Source: DATHTC01 sp050262775
GTDB lineage: Bacteria > Actinomycetota > Thermoleophilia > Gaiellales > Gaiellaceae
Reading direction: 5' to 3'
NCBI GenBank assembly: GCA_050262775.1
Contig: JBLNEO010000116.1
Span: 7,094-71,093 of the forward strand
Length of the DNA stretch: 64,000 nt
How positions within the stretch are numbered: position 1 is the first letter of the stretch; each line of letters begins with the position of its first letter. This document shows, piece by piece, positions 17,095-24,908 of this stretch. The notes beneath the pieces were generated by a model. That model made no database searches. It was not told where the DNA came from and was given only the letters and a program-made list of their open reading frames with translations. Both the position numbers and the translations under genes were made by a program.

Positions 17095-18273
17095 GTGGCT
17101 CCCCTAATCACGCTCGAGGAGGCCCAGCGACTCGTCCTCGCCCGTGTGCGGCGGCTCGACGCCGAGGACGTGCCGCTGGACGCCGCGTCCGGTCGCGTCG
17201 CCGCCGCCGACGTTCGCGCGGCCGTCGACCTCCCCTCGTTCCCGTCCTCCGCGATGGACGGGTTCGCCGTGCGGGCCGCGGACGTCCCGGGCACGCTCCT
17301 CGTCGCGGAGCGCATCCCGGCGGGACGGCCGGCGCCGCGTCCGCTCGCCGCAGGTGAGGCGTTCGCGATCGCGACGGGCGGTGTCGTCCCGGACGGCGCC
17401 GACGCCGTCGTGCCGATCGAGGACGTTGTCGAGCGAGGCAACGCGATCGAGGTCGCCGGCCGTGTCGAGCCGGGAGCTCACGTCCGGTTGCCGGGCCGCG
17501 ACGTCCGCTCCGGGGAGGTCGTGGTCGGAGCGGGGGCGACGATCACGCCCGGCCGGCTCGGCGCGCTCGGCGCCGCCGGGATCGGCAGAGTGGCCGTCAC
17601 GCGGCGCCCGCGCGCGGTGGTGGCGGCGACGGGGTCCGAGCTCCGTCGACCGGGCGAGGCGCTCGCCCCCGGCCAGGTGTACGAGGCGAACGCCGCCATG
17701 CTCGCGGCCGGCCTGCGGGACGCCGGTGCCGAGGTCGACGTGCTCGACTCGGTGCCCGACGACGAGGCGGCACACCGGGATGCGCTCGTGCGCGGGCTCG
17801 AGGCCGACGTCCTCGTGACGTCCGGCGGCGTCTCCGTCGGACCCCACGACCTCGTGCGGCGCGTGCTCGGCGGGCTCGGCGCGGAGGAGGTGTTCTGGCG
17901 GGTCGCGGTGAAGCCCGGGAAGCCCGTGGCGTTCGCCGTGCGCGGCGAGACGCTCGTGTTCGGGCTTCCCGGGAATCCGGTCTCGTCGCTCGTCGGCTTC
18001 GAGCTCTTCGTCCGCCCCGCCGTGCGTGCGCTCCAGGGGGCGTCGGAGCCCTTCCGCACTCGCTCGGCGGCGCTGGCCGTCCCCGTTCGGCGTGACGCCG
18101 CACGGGACCAGCTCGTTCGCGCACGGCTGCGCGACGGCGTCGCGGAGCCGCTGTCGGGGCAGGAGTCGCACATGATCGTCCGGGCCGCGGCTGCGGACGC
18201 GCTCGTCCACATCCCACGCGGGGACGGCGAGCTCGCCGCGGGCACGACGGTGGCGTACGTGCCTCTCGACTAG
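17095..18273 (+). CDS. moeA: Molybdopterin molybdenumtransferase MoeA
   Basis: Inserts molybdate into adenylylated molybdopterin in the last step of molybdenum cofactor synthesis. The 392 residues carry SSAMDGFAVRAADV (about 55-68), ATGGVVPDGADAVVPIED, TGSELRRPGEALAPGQVYEAN, VTSGGVSVGPHDLVR and FGLPGNPVSSLVGFELFVRP, the MoeA/MPT-binding signatures. The GTG at 17095 lies in a short divergent gap with the kinase. Other cofactor genes (moaC, mogA) are at 29 kb. The stop is shared with the sortase gene through CTAG at 18270-18273. Confidence 0.95.
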   Translation: MAPLITLEEAQRLVLARVRRLDAEDVPLDAASGRVAAADVRAAVDLPSFPSSAMDGFAVRAADVPGTLLVAERIPAGRPAPRPLAAGEAFAIATGGVVPDGADAVVPIEDVVERGNAIEVAGRVEPGAHVRLPGRDVRSGEVVVGAGATITPGRLGALGAAGIGRVAVTRRPRAVVAATGSELRRPGEALAPGQVYEANAAMLAAGLRDAGAEVDVLDSVPDDEAAHRDALVRGLEADVLVTSGGVSVGPHDLVRRVLGGLGAEEVFWRVAVKPGKPVAFAVRGETLVFGLPGNPVSSLVGFELFVRPAVRALQGASEPFRTRSAALAVPVRRDAARDQLVRARLRDGVAEPLSGQESHMIVRAAAADALVHIPRGDGELAAGTTVAYVPLD

Positions 18274-18977
18274 CCGGTCGCGCTCGCCGCGAGCGCCGGC
18301 GCGTACGCCGGCCCGCCGCGCGGCACGACGCGCACCGGCCGCGCGTACGCGATCCAGCGGTGCGAGGCGAAGAAGCGCGGGTGGCACGCCTGCAGCGCGA
18401 GCACCTCTCGCGTGCCGGGCCGGAGCACCTCGAGCGCATCAGCCTCGACGATGCGGTGGCCCGTCACGCGGTACTCGAACGTCCCGTACGGGAGCTCGAG
18501 CTCGACGCGGTCGCCCGCGCGGAGGCTGTCGATCGCGGAGAACGGCGCGCCGTACGTGGTGCGGTGCCCGGCGATGTACACGAGCCGGTGCTCGCCGGGG
18601 AGGAACGAGCCGCGGTAGTGCCCGGGGCCGCGCTTCAGCGAGTCGTGGTCGGTCCCCTCGACGACGACCATGTTCACGCCCATGCGCGGGATCCGGATCC
18701 GTCCGAGCGCGTCCCCCTCGTCGAGGCTTCGCCGGTACCGGCGCGCGGCCGTCGCGATCGCACGCGCGCGGTCGGACGGCGACGCCGTCGCGGCCGGCGG
18801 CGGCAGTGCGAACGACGCCGCGCGGTCGTGGTAGTCCTCGGCGAGCTGCCGCTGCTCGTACGCCGTGTAGAGCTTGGTGAACGGGTCCTGCCAGGCCCAC
18901 ACGGTCGCCGCCCAGGCGAGCAGCGCCACGCCGGCGACGACCAGGACGGTTCCGGTGATGCGGAGCGCCCGGCGCAT
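18270..18977 (-). CDS. Sortase (class E-like)
   Basis: Membrane-anchored cysteine transpeptidase of 235 residues that would join proteins to the cell wall or to each other. One N-terminal TM helix (about 8-27) and a sortase barrel with IPRMGVNMVVVEGTD, catalytic His in IAGHRTTYGAPF (H138), Cys in LALQAC (C198, the usual TxTC being QAC here) and Arg in SHRWIAYAR (R207). The ATG overlaps the stop of the membrane M28 peptidase gene by one base (TGATG). No LPXTG or LAXTG substrate gene is evident nearby. Confidence 0.9.
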   Translation of the reverse strand: MRRALRITGTVLVVAGVALLAWAATVWAWQDPFTKLYTAYEQRQLAEDYHDRAASFALPPPAATASPSDRARAIATAARRYRRSLDEGDALGRIRIPRMGVNMVVVEGTDHDSLKRGPGHYRGSFLPGEHRLVYIAGHRTTYGAPFSAIDSLRAGDRVELELPYGTFEYRVTGHRIVEADALEVLRPGTREVLALQACHPRFFASHRWIAYARPVRVVPRGGPAYAPALAASATG

Positions 18978-20851
18978 CAGCCTCCGACCTCGCGCTTCTC
19001 GTGCGCCGAGACCCGCCGCGCGCGCACCGCGAGCACCGTCCGCCGCACGGCCTCCCGCAACGGACCGCGGCGTCCGCGCTCGACGTTCGCGTACGGCGCG
19101 TAGCGACCGGCGGCGAGCGCCGCGAGCTGGCCCGCACATGCGATGTACGCGAGGAACAGGAGCATCGGCATCGGCGAGACGTACCCGACGGAGACGAGCG
19201 TCAGCAGGTACCAGGGCGCATCGAGCCCGAGCCCGTAGCGCGTCGCGAACGAGAGGAGGAGCAGCACGGGGCCGGCGAAGCCGGCGGCGAGGACGGCCGC
19301 CCGCGTCCAGCTGCGCCGGTCGCGCAGCTGCGGCAGCCAGAGCCACGCGTGCAGCGCGGGCAGCAGGAACACGAGGGCGTACGCGTTCGTCACGACGACG
19401 AGCAGGGCGAGGAGGCCGAGCGCGAGCAGGGCCGTCGTGTGTCCCGCGAGCTCCTCCGCATCCGTCACCCGCCCGCGCGGGACGAGCCGCTGTCGGGCGA
19501 GCAGCCACGCGGCGGCGGCCGAGGCGGCGAGGAGCGCGACGCCGAGCACCGACCAGCTGCGCGCGATCGGGTCCTCGGGCGACACGGGGCGGTCGACCCC
19601 CCGCGGCCACACGCCGAGGAGGTCGAGCAGCAGGAAGGTCGCTCCGACCGAGGCCCAGAACGCGAGCCGCGTGCGGAGCGCCCGCCACGCGGACCCGAGC
19701 GGGATCCGACGCCGCCGGCAGCGCGCGAAGAGATCGACGGCCGCGGCGAGGAAGGGGAGGGTCATCGCGGCGAGCACGAGCTGGAGCGCCCAGCCGCGCA
19801 GGATCCGGTCTCCGAGGTACAGGTAGCCGGTCGTCGACGGGCCGGGCTCGATGCCCTGGTCGAGCGAGAGGAGGAGCTGCTGCGACGCGCGCCCGAGCTG
19901 TCCGAGCCGAGCCGCGTCGAGGGTCGCAGGCGTGTCGGCGAAGGAGTCGGGGCGGCGCTCCGGTGCGGTCGTCACCGTCACCGCGGCGACGCCGCGCGAG
20001 ACGAACGGCGCGTGCTCGAAGAGGGAGAACGGGAAGGCGAGGTCGAACAGCTGTCCGAGCGCGCCCTCGCGCGCGGGCGGCGCTCCGGTCTCCTCGAGGA
20101 TGCGCTCGGACGCCGTCCGGACGAGCACCGGCGACGCTGTCAGCGGCCGGTCGGAGTCGATGGCGAGCCGCGGCGGGTCGCGCCCGGCGAGGGCGTCGAG
20201 CGACACGACGGCCGCGATGCGGTCGCGGTAGGCCGGGCTCGCGGCGAGCTCGGCCGCGCCGAGCCCGCCGTACGCCCCGCCGTCGGTCGAGACGAAGAGG
20301 ATCGTGTGTGCCGGCCGGACGCGCCCCGGCGGCGACCCCGCCGTCGTCGGACGCGCGTACGCCCGCGCGAGCTCCACCAGCGCGGCCGTGCCCGACGCGT
20401 TGTCGTTCGCCCCCGGGCCGAAGCCCGCGTCGTCACGGTGCGCGAGCACCACGAGCGTGCGCGGCGAGCGGCCCGGCGCGCGGACGACGACGTTCGTGAG
20501 CGTTCGGCGGCCGACGCCGGGGACGTCGACCGTGAACCGCTGGCGCTCCGCGCGGAACCCGTAGAGGCGGAACTTCTCCTCGACCCAGTTGACGGGGCCG
20601 AGCTCGCCCGGCGCGCGGCGCGGGTACTGCACCGCGAGGTCGTCGGCGAGGACGCGCGCCGACTCGCCGTCGAACGTCGCCGGGAGCGGCGGCGGCGGCA
20701 GGGGCTCCGGGCGTCCCACACTGAAGGCGGCCACGAGGAGGGGCACGCCGACGAGGAGCCACGTGCCCCGGTACATCCGGCCGTTGACGGGCCGCTCGAG
20801 GGAGCCTCGGCGGGCGCGCCGCCGGCCCCGAAATCCCGCTGGAGCGGCCAT
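18977..20851 (-). CDS. Membrane protein with M28-like peptidase domain
   Basis: A 624-residue protein: TM near 28-46, an extracytoplasmic M28-like aminopeptidase domain (about 60-340), then seven or so C-terminal TM helices. M28 metal ligands appear in LAHRDDAGFGPGANDNASG (H138, D140, D150). The segment that normally carries the catalytic EE pair reads FVSTDGGAYGGLGA, so the general base and one zinc ligand look replaced by Asp-Gly. It may be inactive or use altered chemistry. It is coupled to the sortase gene and diverges from a two-component system. Function unknown. Confidence 0.8.
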   Translation of the reverse strand: MAAPAGFRGRRRARRGSLERPVNGRMYRGTWLLVGVPLLVAAFSVGRPEPLPPPPLPATFDGESARVLADDLAVQYPRRAPGELGPVNWVEEKFRLYGFRAERQRFTVDVPGVGRRTLTNVVVRAPGRSPRTLVVLAHRDDAGFGPGANDNASGTAALVELARAYARPTTAGSPPGRVRPAHTILFVSTDGGAYGGLGAAELAASPAYRDRIAAVVSLDALAGRDPPRLAIDSDRPLTASPVLVRTASERILEETGAPPAREGALGQLFDLAFPFSLFEHAPFVSRGVAAVTVTTAPERRPDSFADTPATLDAARLGQLGRASQQLLLSLDQGIEPGPSTTGYLYLGDRILRGWALQLVLAAMTLPFLAAAVDLFARCRRRRIPLGSAWRALRTRLAFWASVGATFLLLDLLGVWPRGVDRPVSPEDPIARSWSVLGVALLAASAAAAWLLARQRLVPRGRVTDAEELAGHTTALLALGLLALLVVVTNAYALVFLLPALHAWLWLPQLRDRRSWTRAAVLAAGFAGPVLLLLSFATRYGLGLDAPWYLLTLVSVGYVSPMPMLLFLAYIACAGQLAALAAGRYAPYANVERGRRGPLREAVRRTVLAVRARRVSAHEKREVGG

Positions 20852-20860
20852 TTCCAGGGC

Positions 20861-20867
20861 TATAGTA
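20861..20867. promoter_or_regulatory. Symmetric -10 element between the M28 gene and the response regulator gene
   Basis: TATAGTA reads TATAGT on the plus strand (20861-20866) and TACTAT on the minus strand (20867-20862). The minus-strand hexamer is ten bases before the M28 ATG; the plus-strand one is 35 bases before the regulator ATG, giving a short leader. No clear -35 is seen for either. Confidence 0.45.
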
Positions 20868-20901
20868 GGCCGTCGATCCGCCGTTCCGGCTTCGCGCGCC
20901 C

Positions 20902-21600
20902 ATGGCCGACTCTCCCACGATCCTCCTCGTCGACGACGAGGACTCCGTCCAGAAGCTGCTCGCGTACCCGCTCGAGCGGGACGGCTACCGCGTGCTGCCG
21001 GCGCGCGACGGCGAGGAGGCGCTCGCGCGCTTCGCCTCCGAGAAGGTGGATCTCGTCGTCCTCGACCTCATGCTGCCGCGGCTCGACGGCCTCGAGGTCT
21101 GCAAGCGGCTGCGCGCGCAGAGCTCCGTCCCGATCATCATGCTCACCGCGCGCGACGACGAGCTCGACAAGGTGCTCGGGCTCGAGCTGGGCGCCGACGA
21201 CTACGTCACGAAGCCGTTCTCGATCCGCGAGTTCCGCAGCCGGGTGAAGGCGCTCCTCCGGCGCGCGTCGGCGCCTCGCCACGACCCCCGCGGGGACGAG
21301 GTGATCGTCAACGACGGGCTCTCGATCGACCTGGCGCGCCGCGTGGTGGAGGTTCGCGGGCGGCCCGTCCAGCTCACCTACGTCGAGTTCGAGCTCCTGC
21401 GCATCCTCGCGGCGAATCCGGGGCGGGTGTACACCCGCCAGATGCTGCTGGAGGCGCTCTGGGGCGGGTACGAGTACCGCGAGCCGCGCACGATCGACGT
21501 CCACGTGCGCCACCTGCGGGAGAAGCTCGAGGCGGAACCCCGCGAGCCCGAGCTGATCCACACGGTTCGCGGCGTCGGCTACCGGTTCCGCGACGCGTGA
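20902..21600 (+). CDS. OmpR/PhoB-family response regulator
   Basis: Two-component transcription factor of 232 residues. Receiver domain 1-120: acidic pair VDDED (11-15), phosphoacceptor Asp55 in VVLDLMLPRLDG, the Thr in IIMLTAR and Lys in VTKPF. DNA-binding winged helix at about 135-232, with LTYVEFELLRILAANPGRVYTR and the recognition region EPRTIDVHVRHLREKLE, ending RGVGYRF. The downstream histidine kinase GTG overlaps its stop by three bases, so the two are one operon. Signal and targets are unknown; the adjacent htrA gene suggests envelope stress. Confidence 0.95.
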   Translation: MADSPTILLVDDEDSVQKLLAYPLERDGYRVLPARDGEEALARFASEKVDLVVLDLMLPRLDGLEVCKRLRAQSSVPIIMLTARDDELDKVLGLELGADDYVTKPFSIREFRSRVKALLRRASAPRHDPRGDEVIVNDGLSIDLARRVVEVRGRPVQLTYVEFELLRILAANPGRVYTRQMLLEALWGGYEYREPRTIDVHVRHLREKLEAEPREPELIHTVRGVGYRFRDA

Positions 21601-23015
21601 ACGCCTTCCGAAGCGTCGGCGCACAGCTCGCGCTCGCCCTGGCGCTCGTCGTCGCCGTCGCGCTCGGGATCGTCTGGGCGATCGTCGTCCCGCGGCTCGA
21701 GCGGAGCCTCGTGGCGGCGAAGGTCGAGTCGCTGCGGCGTGTCAGCGAGCCGATCGCGAACAGCTTCCCGACGGCGCTGCTCGGCACGCCGGATCTCCGC
21801 TTCACGGTCGACGAGACGATCGGCGACATCGCCGACCGGACGAACGCGCGCGTGACGATCTTCGATCCCCTCACACTCGACTCGCTCTCGGTGATCGGCG
21901 ACTCGCGCCTGCCGCGGTCCGCGAGCGACATCCAGGACGACCCGATCGCCGTGCGCGCGTCCGCCTCGGTCGCGCCGGCGCAGGGGACCGTGACGCGGCA
22001 CGACGAGCGCTTCGCGGAGGTCGCCTTCCCGCTGTACACCGCGAGCGGCACGGTGATCCTGTTCTCGTCGTCGCTCGACGACACGCTCGCGAACGTCCAG
22101 CTCGTGAAGCGTCGGGTGCTGCTCGCCGCGGTGCCCGCGCTGCTCGTCGCCGTCCTGCTCGGGTACGGCCTCGCCTCGGTGTTCGCCCGACGGATCCGCC
22201 GGCTGGAGCGCGCGGCCGATCGGATCGCCGGCGGCCGGTTCGACGAGCCGGTGTCCGTGTCGGGGCATGACGAGCTCGCGCAGCTCGCGGGCGCGTTCGA
22301 GCGGATGCGCGGACGGCTCGCCCAGCTCGAGCGCGCGAGGCGCGAGTTCATCGCCAACGCGTCGCACGAGCTCCGGACGCCGATCTTCTCCCTCGGCGGG
22401 TTCGTCGAGCTGATGGCGGACGAGGAGCTCGACGAGCGGACGCGGCGCGAGTTCCTCGCGACCATGCAGGAGCAGATCCGGCGGCTCCAGAAGCTCGCCA
22501 CGGATCTCCTCGACCTCTCGCGCCTCGACGCCGGGCAGCTGCTCGTCGAGGTCGAGCCCCTCGAGCTCGCGTCCGTCGCCGGGGACGTCGCGGACGAGTT
22601 CGCGGCCGTCGCTCACGGCACGGGTCACGAGATTCGCGTGAGCGGCCGGGCCGACGCCCTCGGCGACGAGCAGCGGGTGCTGCAGATCGCCAGGATCCTC
22701 GTCGAGAACGCGATCCGGCACACACCGCCGCGGACGACCATTCGCGTCGACGTCGGCACCGCCGCCGGCGGGGCGTGGCTGCAGGTCGAGGACGACGGCG
22801 CGGGGATTCCGGCGGAGCACCGCGAGCAGGTCTTCGAGCGCTTCTACCGGATCGAGGGCAACCGGGCGTCCGGGAGCGGCCTCGGGCTCGCGATCGCGCG
22901 CGAGCTCGCGGTGCTGATGGGCGGTTCCCTCGAGCTGGAGTCGGACCGGGGGTTCACGCGGTTCCGCCTCCTGCTGCCGGCCGCGACACCGGTGCGCGCG
23001 CTCACCGCGGCCTAG
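21597..23015 (+). CDS. Sensor histidine kinase
   Basis: Membrane sensor kinase of 472 residues and partner of the preceding regulator. TM helices at about 8-29 and 180-202 enclose an extracytoplasmic sensor domain of roughly 150 residues with no recognised fold. HAMP follows (RRLERAADRIAGGRFDEPV), then HisKA with NASHELRTP (H257) and HATPase_c with LVENAIRHTP (N-box), DDGAGIP (G1) and GSGLGLAIAREL (G2). The GTG start is set by overlap with the regulator stop. Two inverted repeats follow the stop. Confidence 0.94.
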   Translation: MNAFRSVGAQLALALALVVAVALGIVWAIVVPRLERSLVAAKVESLRRVSEPIANSFPTALLGTPDLRFTVDETIGDIADRTNARVTIFDPLTLDSLSVIGDSRLPRSASDIQDDPIAVRASASVAPAQGTVTRHDERFAEVAFPLYTASGTVILFSSSLDDTLANVQLVKRRVLLAAVPALLVAVLLGYGLASVFARRIRRLERAADRIAGGRFDEPVSVSGHDELAQLAGAFERMRGRLAQLERARREFIANASHELRTPIFSLGGFVELMADEELDERTRREFLATMQEQIRRLQKLATDLLDLSRLDAGQLLVEVEPLELASVAGDVADEFAAVAHGTGHEIRVSGRADALGDEQRVLQIARILVENAIRHTPPRTTIRVDVGTAAGGAWLQVEDDGAGIPAEHREQVFERFYRIEGNRASGSGLGLAIARELAVLMGGSLELESDRGFTRFRLLLPAATPVRALTAA

Positions 23016-23017
23016 CC

Positions 23018-23057
23018 GTTTTCCCGTGAAAACAGCCTGCATCGGAACCCGATGCAG
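23018..23057. promoter_or_regulatory. Tandem inverted repeats before htrA
   Basis: Two palindromes fill the gap between the histidine kinase stop and htrA. The first (23018-23033) is GTTTTC/GAAAAC around CCGT. The second (23037-23057) is a perfect nine-base repeat CTGCATCGG/CCGATGCAG around AAC. The second covers the position where the -35 of an htrA promoter would lie, given TATCGT at 23071-23076, seven bases before ATG 23084. They could be operator sites, a terminator of the kinase operon, or both. Confidence 0.6.
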
Positions 23058-23083
23058 TTCGGCCCGCGGCTATCGTGACACCC

Positions 23084-24295
23084 ATGCGTCCCAGCGCGGT
23101 CGCCGCCGTTTCCCTCGTCTCCGCCCTCCTCGGCGCGGCCGCGGTGCTGCTCGTCGCCGGCGCGGCCGGCTGGGTGGGTGACTCCGGCACGGAGACGGTC
23201 TTCGCGCCCGCACCGGCTGCGCCGCCGTCGGTCGACGACGAGCCCGCGAGCATCACCTCGGCAGCGCGGCCGCTGCCCGGCAACGGGTTCGAGCCGGCGA
23301 CGCTGTACGCGGAGCGCGCGGCGGGCGTCGTCACGATCTTCGCGCGGTTCGGCGCCGCCGAGGGGCAGGGCTCCGGCTTCGTCGTCTCGGAAGACGGCGT
23401 CATCCTCACGAACGCCCACGTGATCACGAACGCCGGCGAGGCGTCGTCCGCCGACAGGGCGGAGGCGGCCGACGAGCTCTTCGTCGAGTTCCGGGACGGG
23501 GACGTGGTGCCCGCCGAGGTGGTCGGGTGGGACGTCTTCGACGACGTCGGGGTGCTCCGCGTCGACCCGAAGCTGCACGAGCTCGCTCCGGTGCCGCTCG
23601 GCGACTCCGGCGCGGTGCGCGTCGGCGAGCCCGTCGCGGCCATCGGCAGCCCCTTCGGCGCCGAGAGCTCGCTCACCGTCGGCGTCGTCTCCGCCACGCG
23701 ACGCTCGATCGCGGCGCTGACGTCGGAGTACCAGCTCGTCGACGCGATCCAGACGGACGCGCCGATCAACAAGGGCAACTCGGGCGGCCCCCTCTTCGAC
23801 GCGCGCGGCCGCGTGATCGGGATCAACGCCCAGATCCGGAGCGAGTCCGGGCTCAACGAGGGGCTCGGCTTCGCCGTCCCGATCAACGCGGCGCGGCGCT
23901 CGCTCGGACAGCTGCTCCGCGACGGCGAGGTCTCGTACGCCTACGTCGGCATCTCCACCGGCGACCTGACGCCCTCGCTCGCGCGCCGCCTGAAGGCGAG
24001 GGTGCACCGTGGCGCGCTCGTGACGGAGGTGACGGAGGGAAGCCCGGCGGAGCGGGCGGGCTTCCGCGGGGGCACCCGCACGCTGGAGATCGACGGCCGG
24101 ACGGTCACGGTCGGAGGCGACGTCGTCGTCTCGATCGCGGGCCGGCCCGTGCGCAGCGGGGACGATCTCGTCCGCATCGTCGCCGGCGAGCTCCGGCCCG
24201 GGCAGGTCGCGTCGTTCACCGTGCTGCGCGACGGCCGGTTCCTGCGGCTCTCCGTGCGGCTCGCAGAACGACCGACCGTGCCGCCCCGGGAGTAG
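23084..24295 (+). CDS. HtrA/DegP-like trypsin-fold serine protease with PDZ domain
   Basis: Membrane-tethered or secreted quality-control protease of about 403 residues. N-terminal hydrophobic segment at about 6-30, linker, then an S1C protease domain with catalytic His112 in LTNAHVIT, Asp near 154 in FDDVGVLRVD and Ser233 in GNSGGPL. One PDZ domain follows (about 290-400, GALVTEVTEGSPAERAGFRGG). I chose ATG 23084 rather than an in-frame GTG at 23075 because TATCGT at 23071-23076 would give a leaderless mRNA beginning near 23084. Placement after a two-component system suggests envelope-stress control. Confidence 0.93.
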   Translation: MRPSAVAAVSLVSALLGAAAVLLVAGAAGWVGDSGTETVFAPAPAAPPSVDDEPASITSAARPLPGNGFEPATLYAERAAGVVTIFARFGAAEGQGSGFVVSEDGVILTNAHVITNAGEASSADRAEAADELFVEFRDGDVVPAEVVGWDVFDDVGVLRVDPKLHELAPVPLGDSGAVRVGEPVAAIGSPFGAESSLTVGVVSATRRSIAALTSEYQLVDAIQTDAPINKGNSGGPLFDARGRVIGINAQIRSESGLNEGLGFAVPINAARRSLGQLLRDGEVSYAYVGISTGDLTPSLARRLKARVHRGALVTEVTEGSPAERAGFRGGTRTLEIDGRTVTVGGDVVVSIAGRPVRSGDDLVRIVAGELRPGQVASFTVLRDGRFLRLSVRLAERPTVPPRE

Positions 24296-24305
24296 CACCC
24301 GGTGG

Positions 24306-24331
24306 GTTTGGCTGCCAGACGCGCGCGGTAT
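24306..24331 (+). promoter_or_regulatory. Possible sigma-B/SigF-type promoter upstream of the anti-sigma-type gene
   Basis: GTTTGG at 24306-24311 and CGGTAT at 24326-24331 are separated by 14 bases, resembling the GTTT...GGGTAT promoters read by actinobacterial sigma-B/SigF factors. The controlled gene encodes an RsbW-like kinase, which would fit autoregulation. Match made by eye. Confidence 0.4.
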
Positions 24332-24398
24332 GAGCCGCTCGGGGATCGTCCCGGCGGCGAGATTCGGCAGGTTTGCCGCGCTTTCGAGGGAGGAATTT

Positions 24399-24419
24399 GT
24401 GGTAAATGACCAGCGATGA
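24399..24419 (+). CDS. Six-codon leader ORF overlapping the anti-sigma-type gene start
   Basis: GTG GTA AAT GAC CAG CGA TGA has a strong ribosome site (GAGGGAGG at 24386-24393) five bases upstream, and its TGA overlaps the ATG of the next gene (ATGA at 24416-24419). The next gene has no suitably spaced ribosome site of its own. The simplest reading is translational coupling through a minimal leader peptide. An alternative mini-frame starts at ATG 24406. Confidence 0.4.
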   Translation: MVNDQR

Positions 24420-24877
24420 CGGCGGGAGTTGACGAGGTGCCGATGCGTGGGGCCTCCGACGTTCTCCCGGCGATCCGGCTGACGATCCCTGCGAAGGCGG
24501 AGTACGTCTCGCTCGCTCGCCTCGCCCTCACCGGGCTCTCGCGTCTGCGCGCGCTCGATGACGAGACGCTCGCGGACCTCAAGCTGGCGATCACGGAGGC
24601 GACGTCGAACTCCGTCCGCCACGCGTACGCGAACGGCGACGGGACGGTCGAGGTCGTCTACGACCTCAGGCCCGACCAGCTCGTGATCGAGGTCAGCGAC
24701 GACGGCGAGGGGTTCGACTACGACGAGGAGCAGGCACCGACGGCCGCGGGCGGCGAGCTCACCGAGGGCGGCCTCGGGATCGCGATCATCCAGGCGATCG
24801 CCGACGAGTTCGAGCTCGGCCGTGGCCCGGGGGGACGCGGCTCGCGCCTCCGCTTCGCCAAGCGCCTCGAGGGTTGA
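24416..24877 (+). CDS. Anti-sigma-factor-type ATP-binding protein (RsbW/HATPase_c_2)
   Basis: A 153-residue GHKL ATPase domain protein of the RsbW/SpoIIAB type, which bind and phosphorylate partners in sigma-factor partner switching. N-box in DLKLAITEATSNSVRHAY (about 63-80), G1 in VSDDGEGFD and G2 in GGLGIAIIQAIAD. No sensor or STAS domain. ATG 24416 follows a minimal leader ORF. The two trehalose-type genes downstream on the same strand suggest a stress-response setting. Which sigma factor it controls is unknown; no antagonist gene is adjacent. Confidence 0.85.
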   Translation: MTAGVDEVPMRGASDVLPAIRLTIPAKAEYVSLARLALTGLSRLRALDDETLADLKLAITEATSNSVRHAYANGDGTVEVVYDLRPDQLVIEVSDDGEGFDYDEEQAPTAAGGELTEGGLGIAIIQAIADEFELGRGPGGRGSRLRFAKRLEG

Positions 24878-24908
24878 CCGCCGCGCGTCGCCGCGACACC
24901 GAACGCTG

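Noticed and set aside
23018..23033. Possible parS site (core TTTCCCGTGAAA)
   Set aside because: The 12-base core differs from the parS core at one position, but the outer bases on both sides do not match the consensus, and it is 15 kb from parB. Kept only as a generic inverted repeat.
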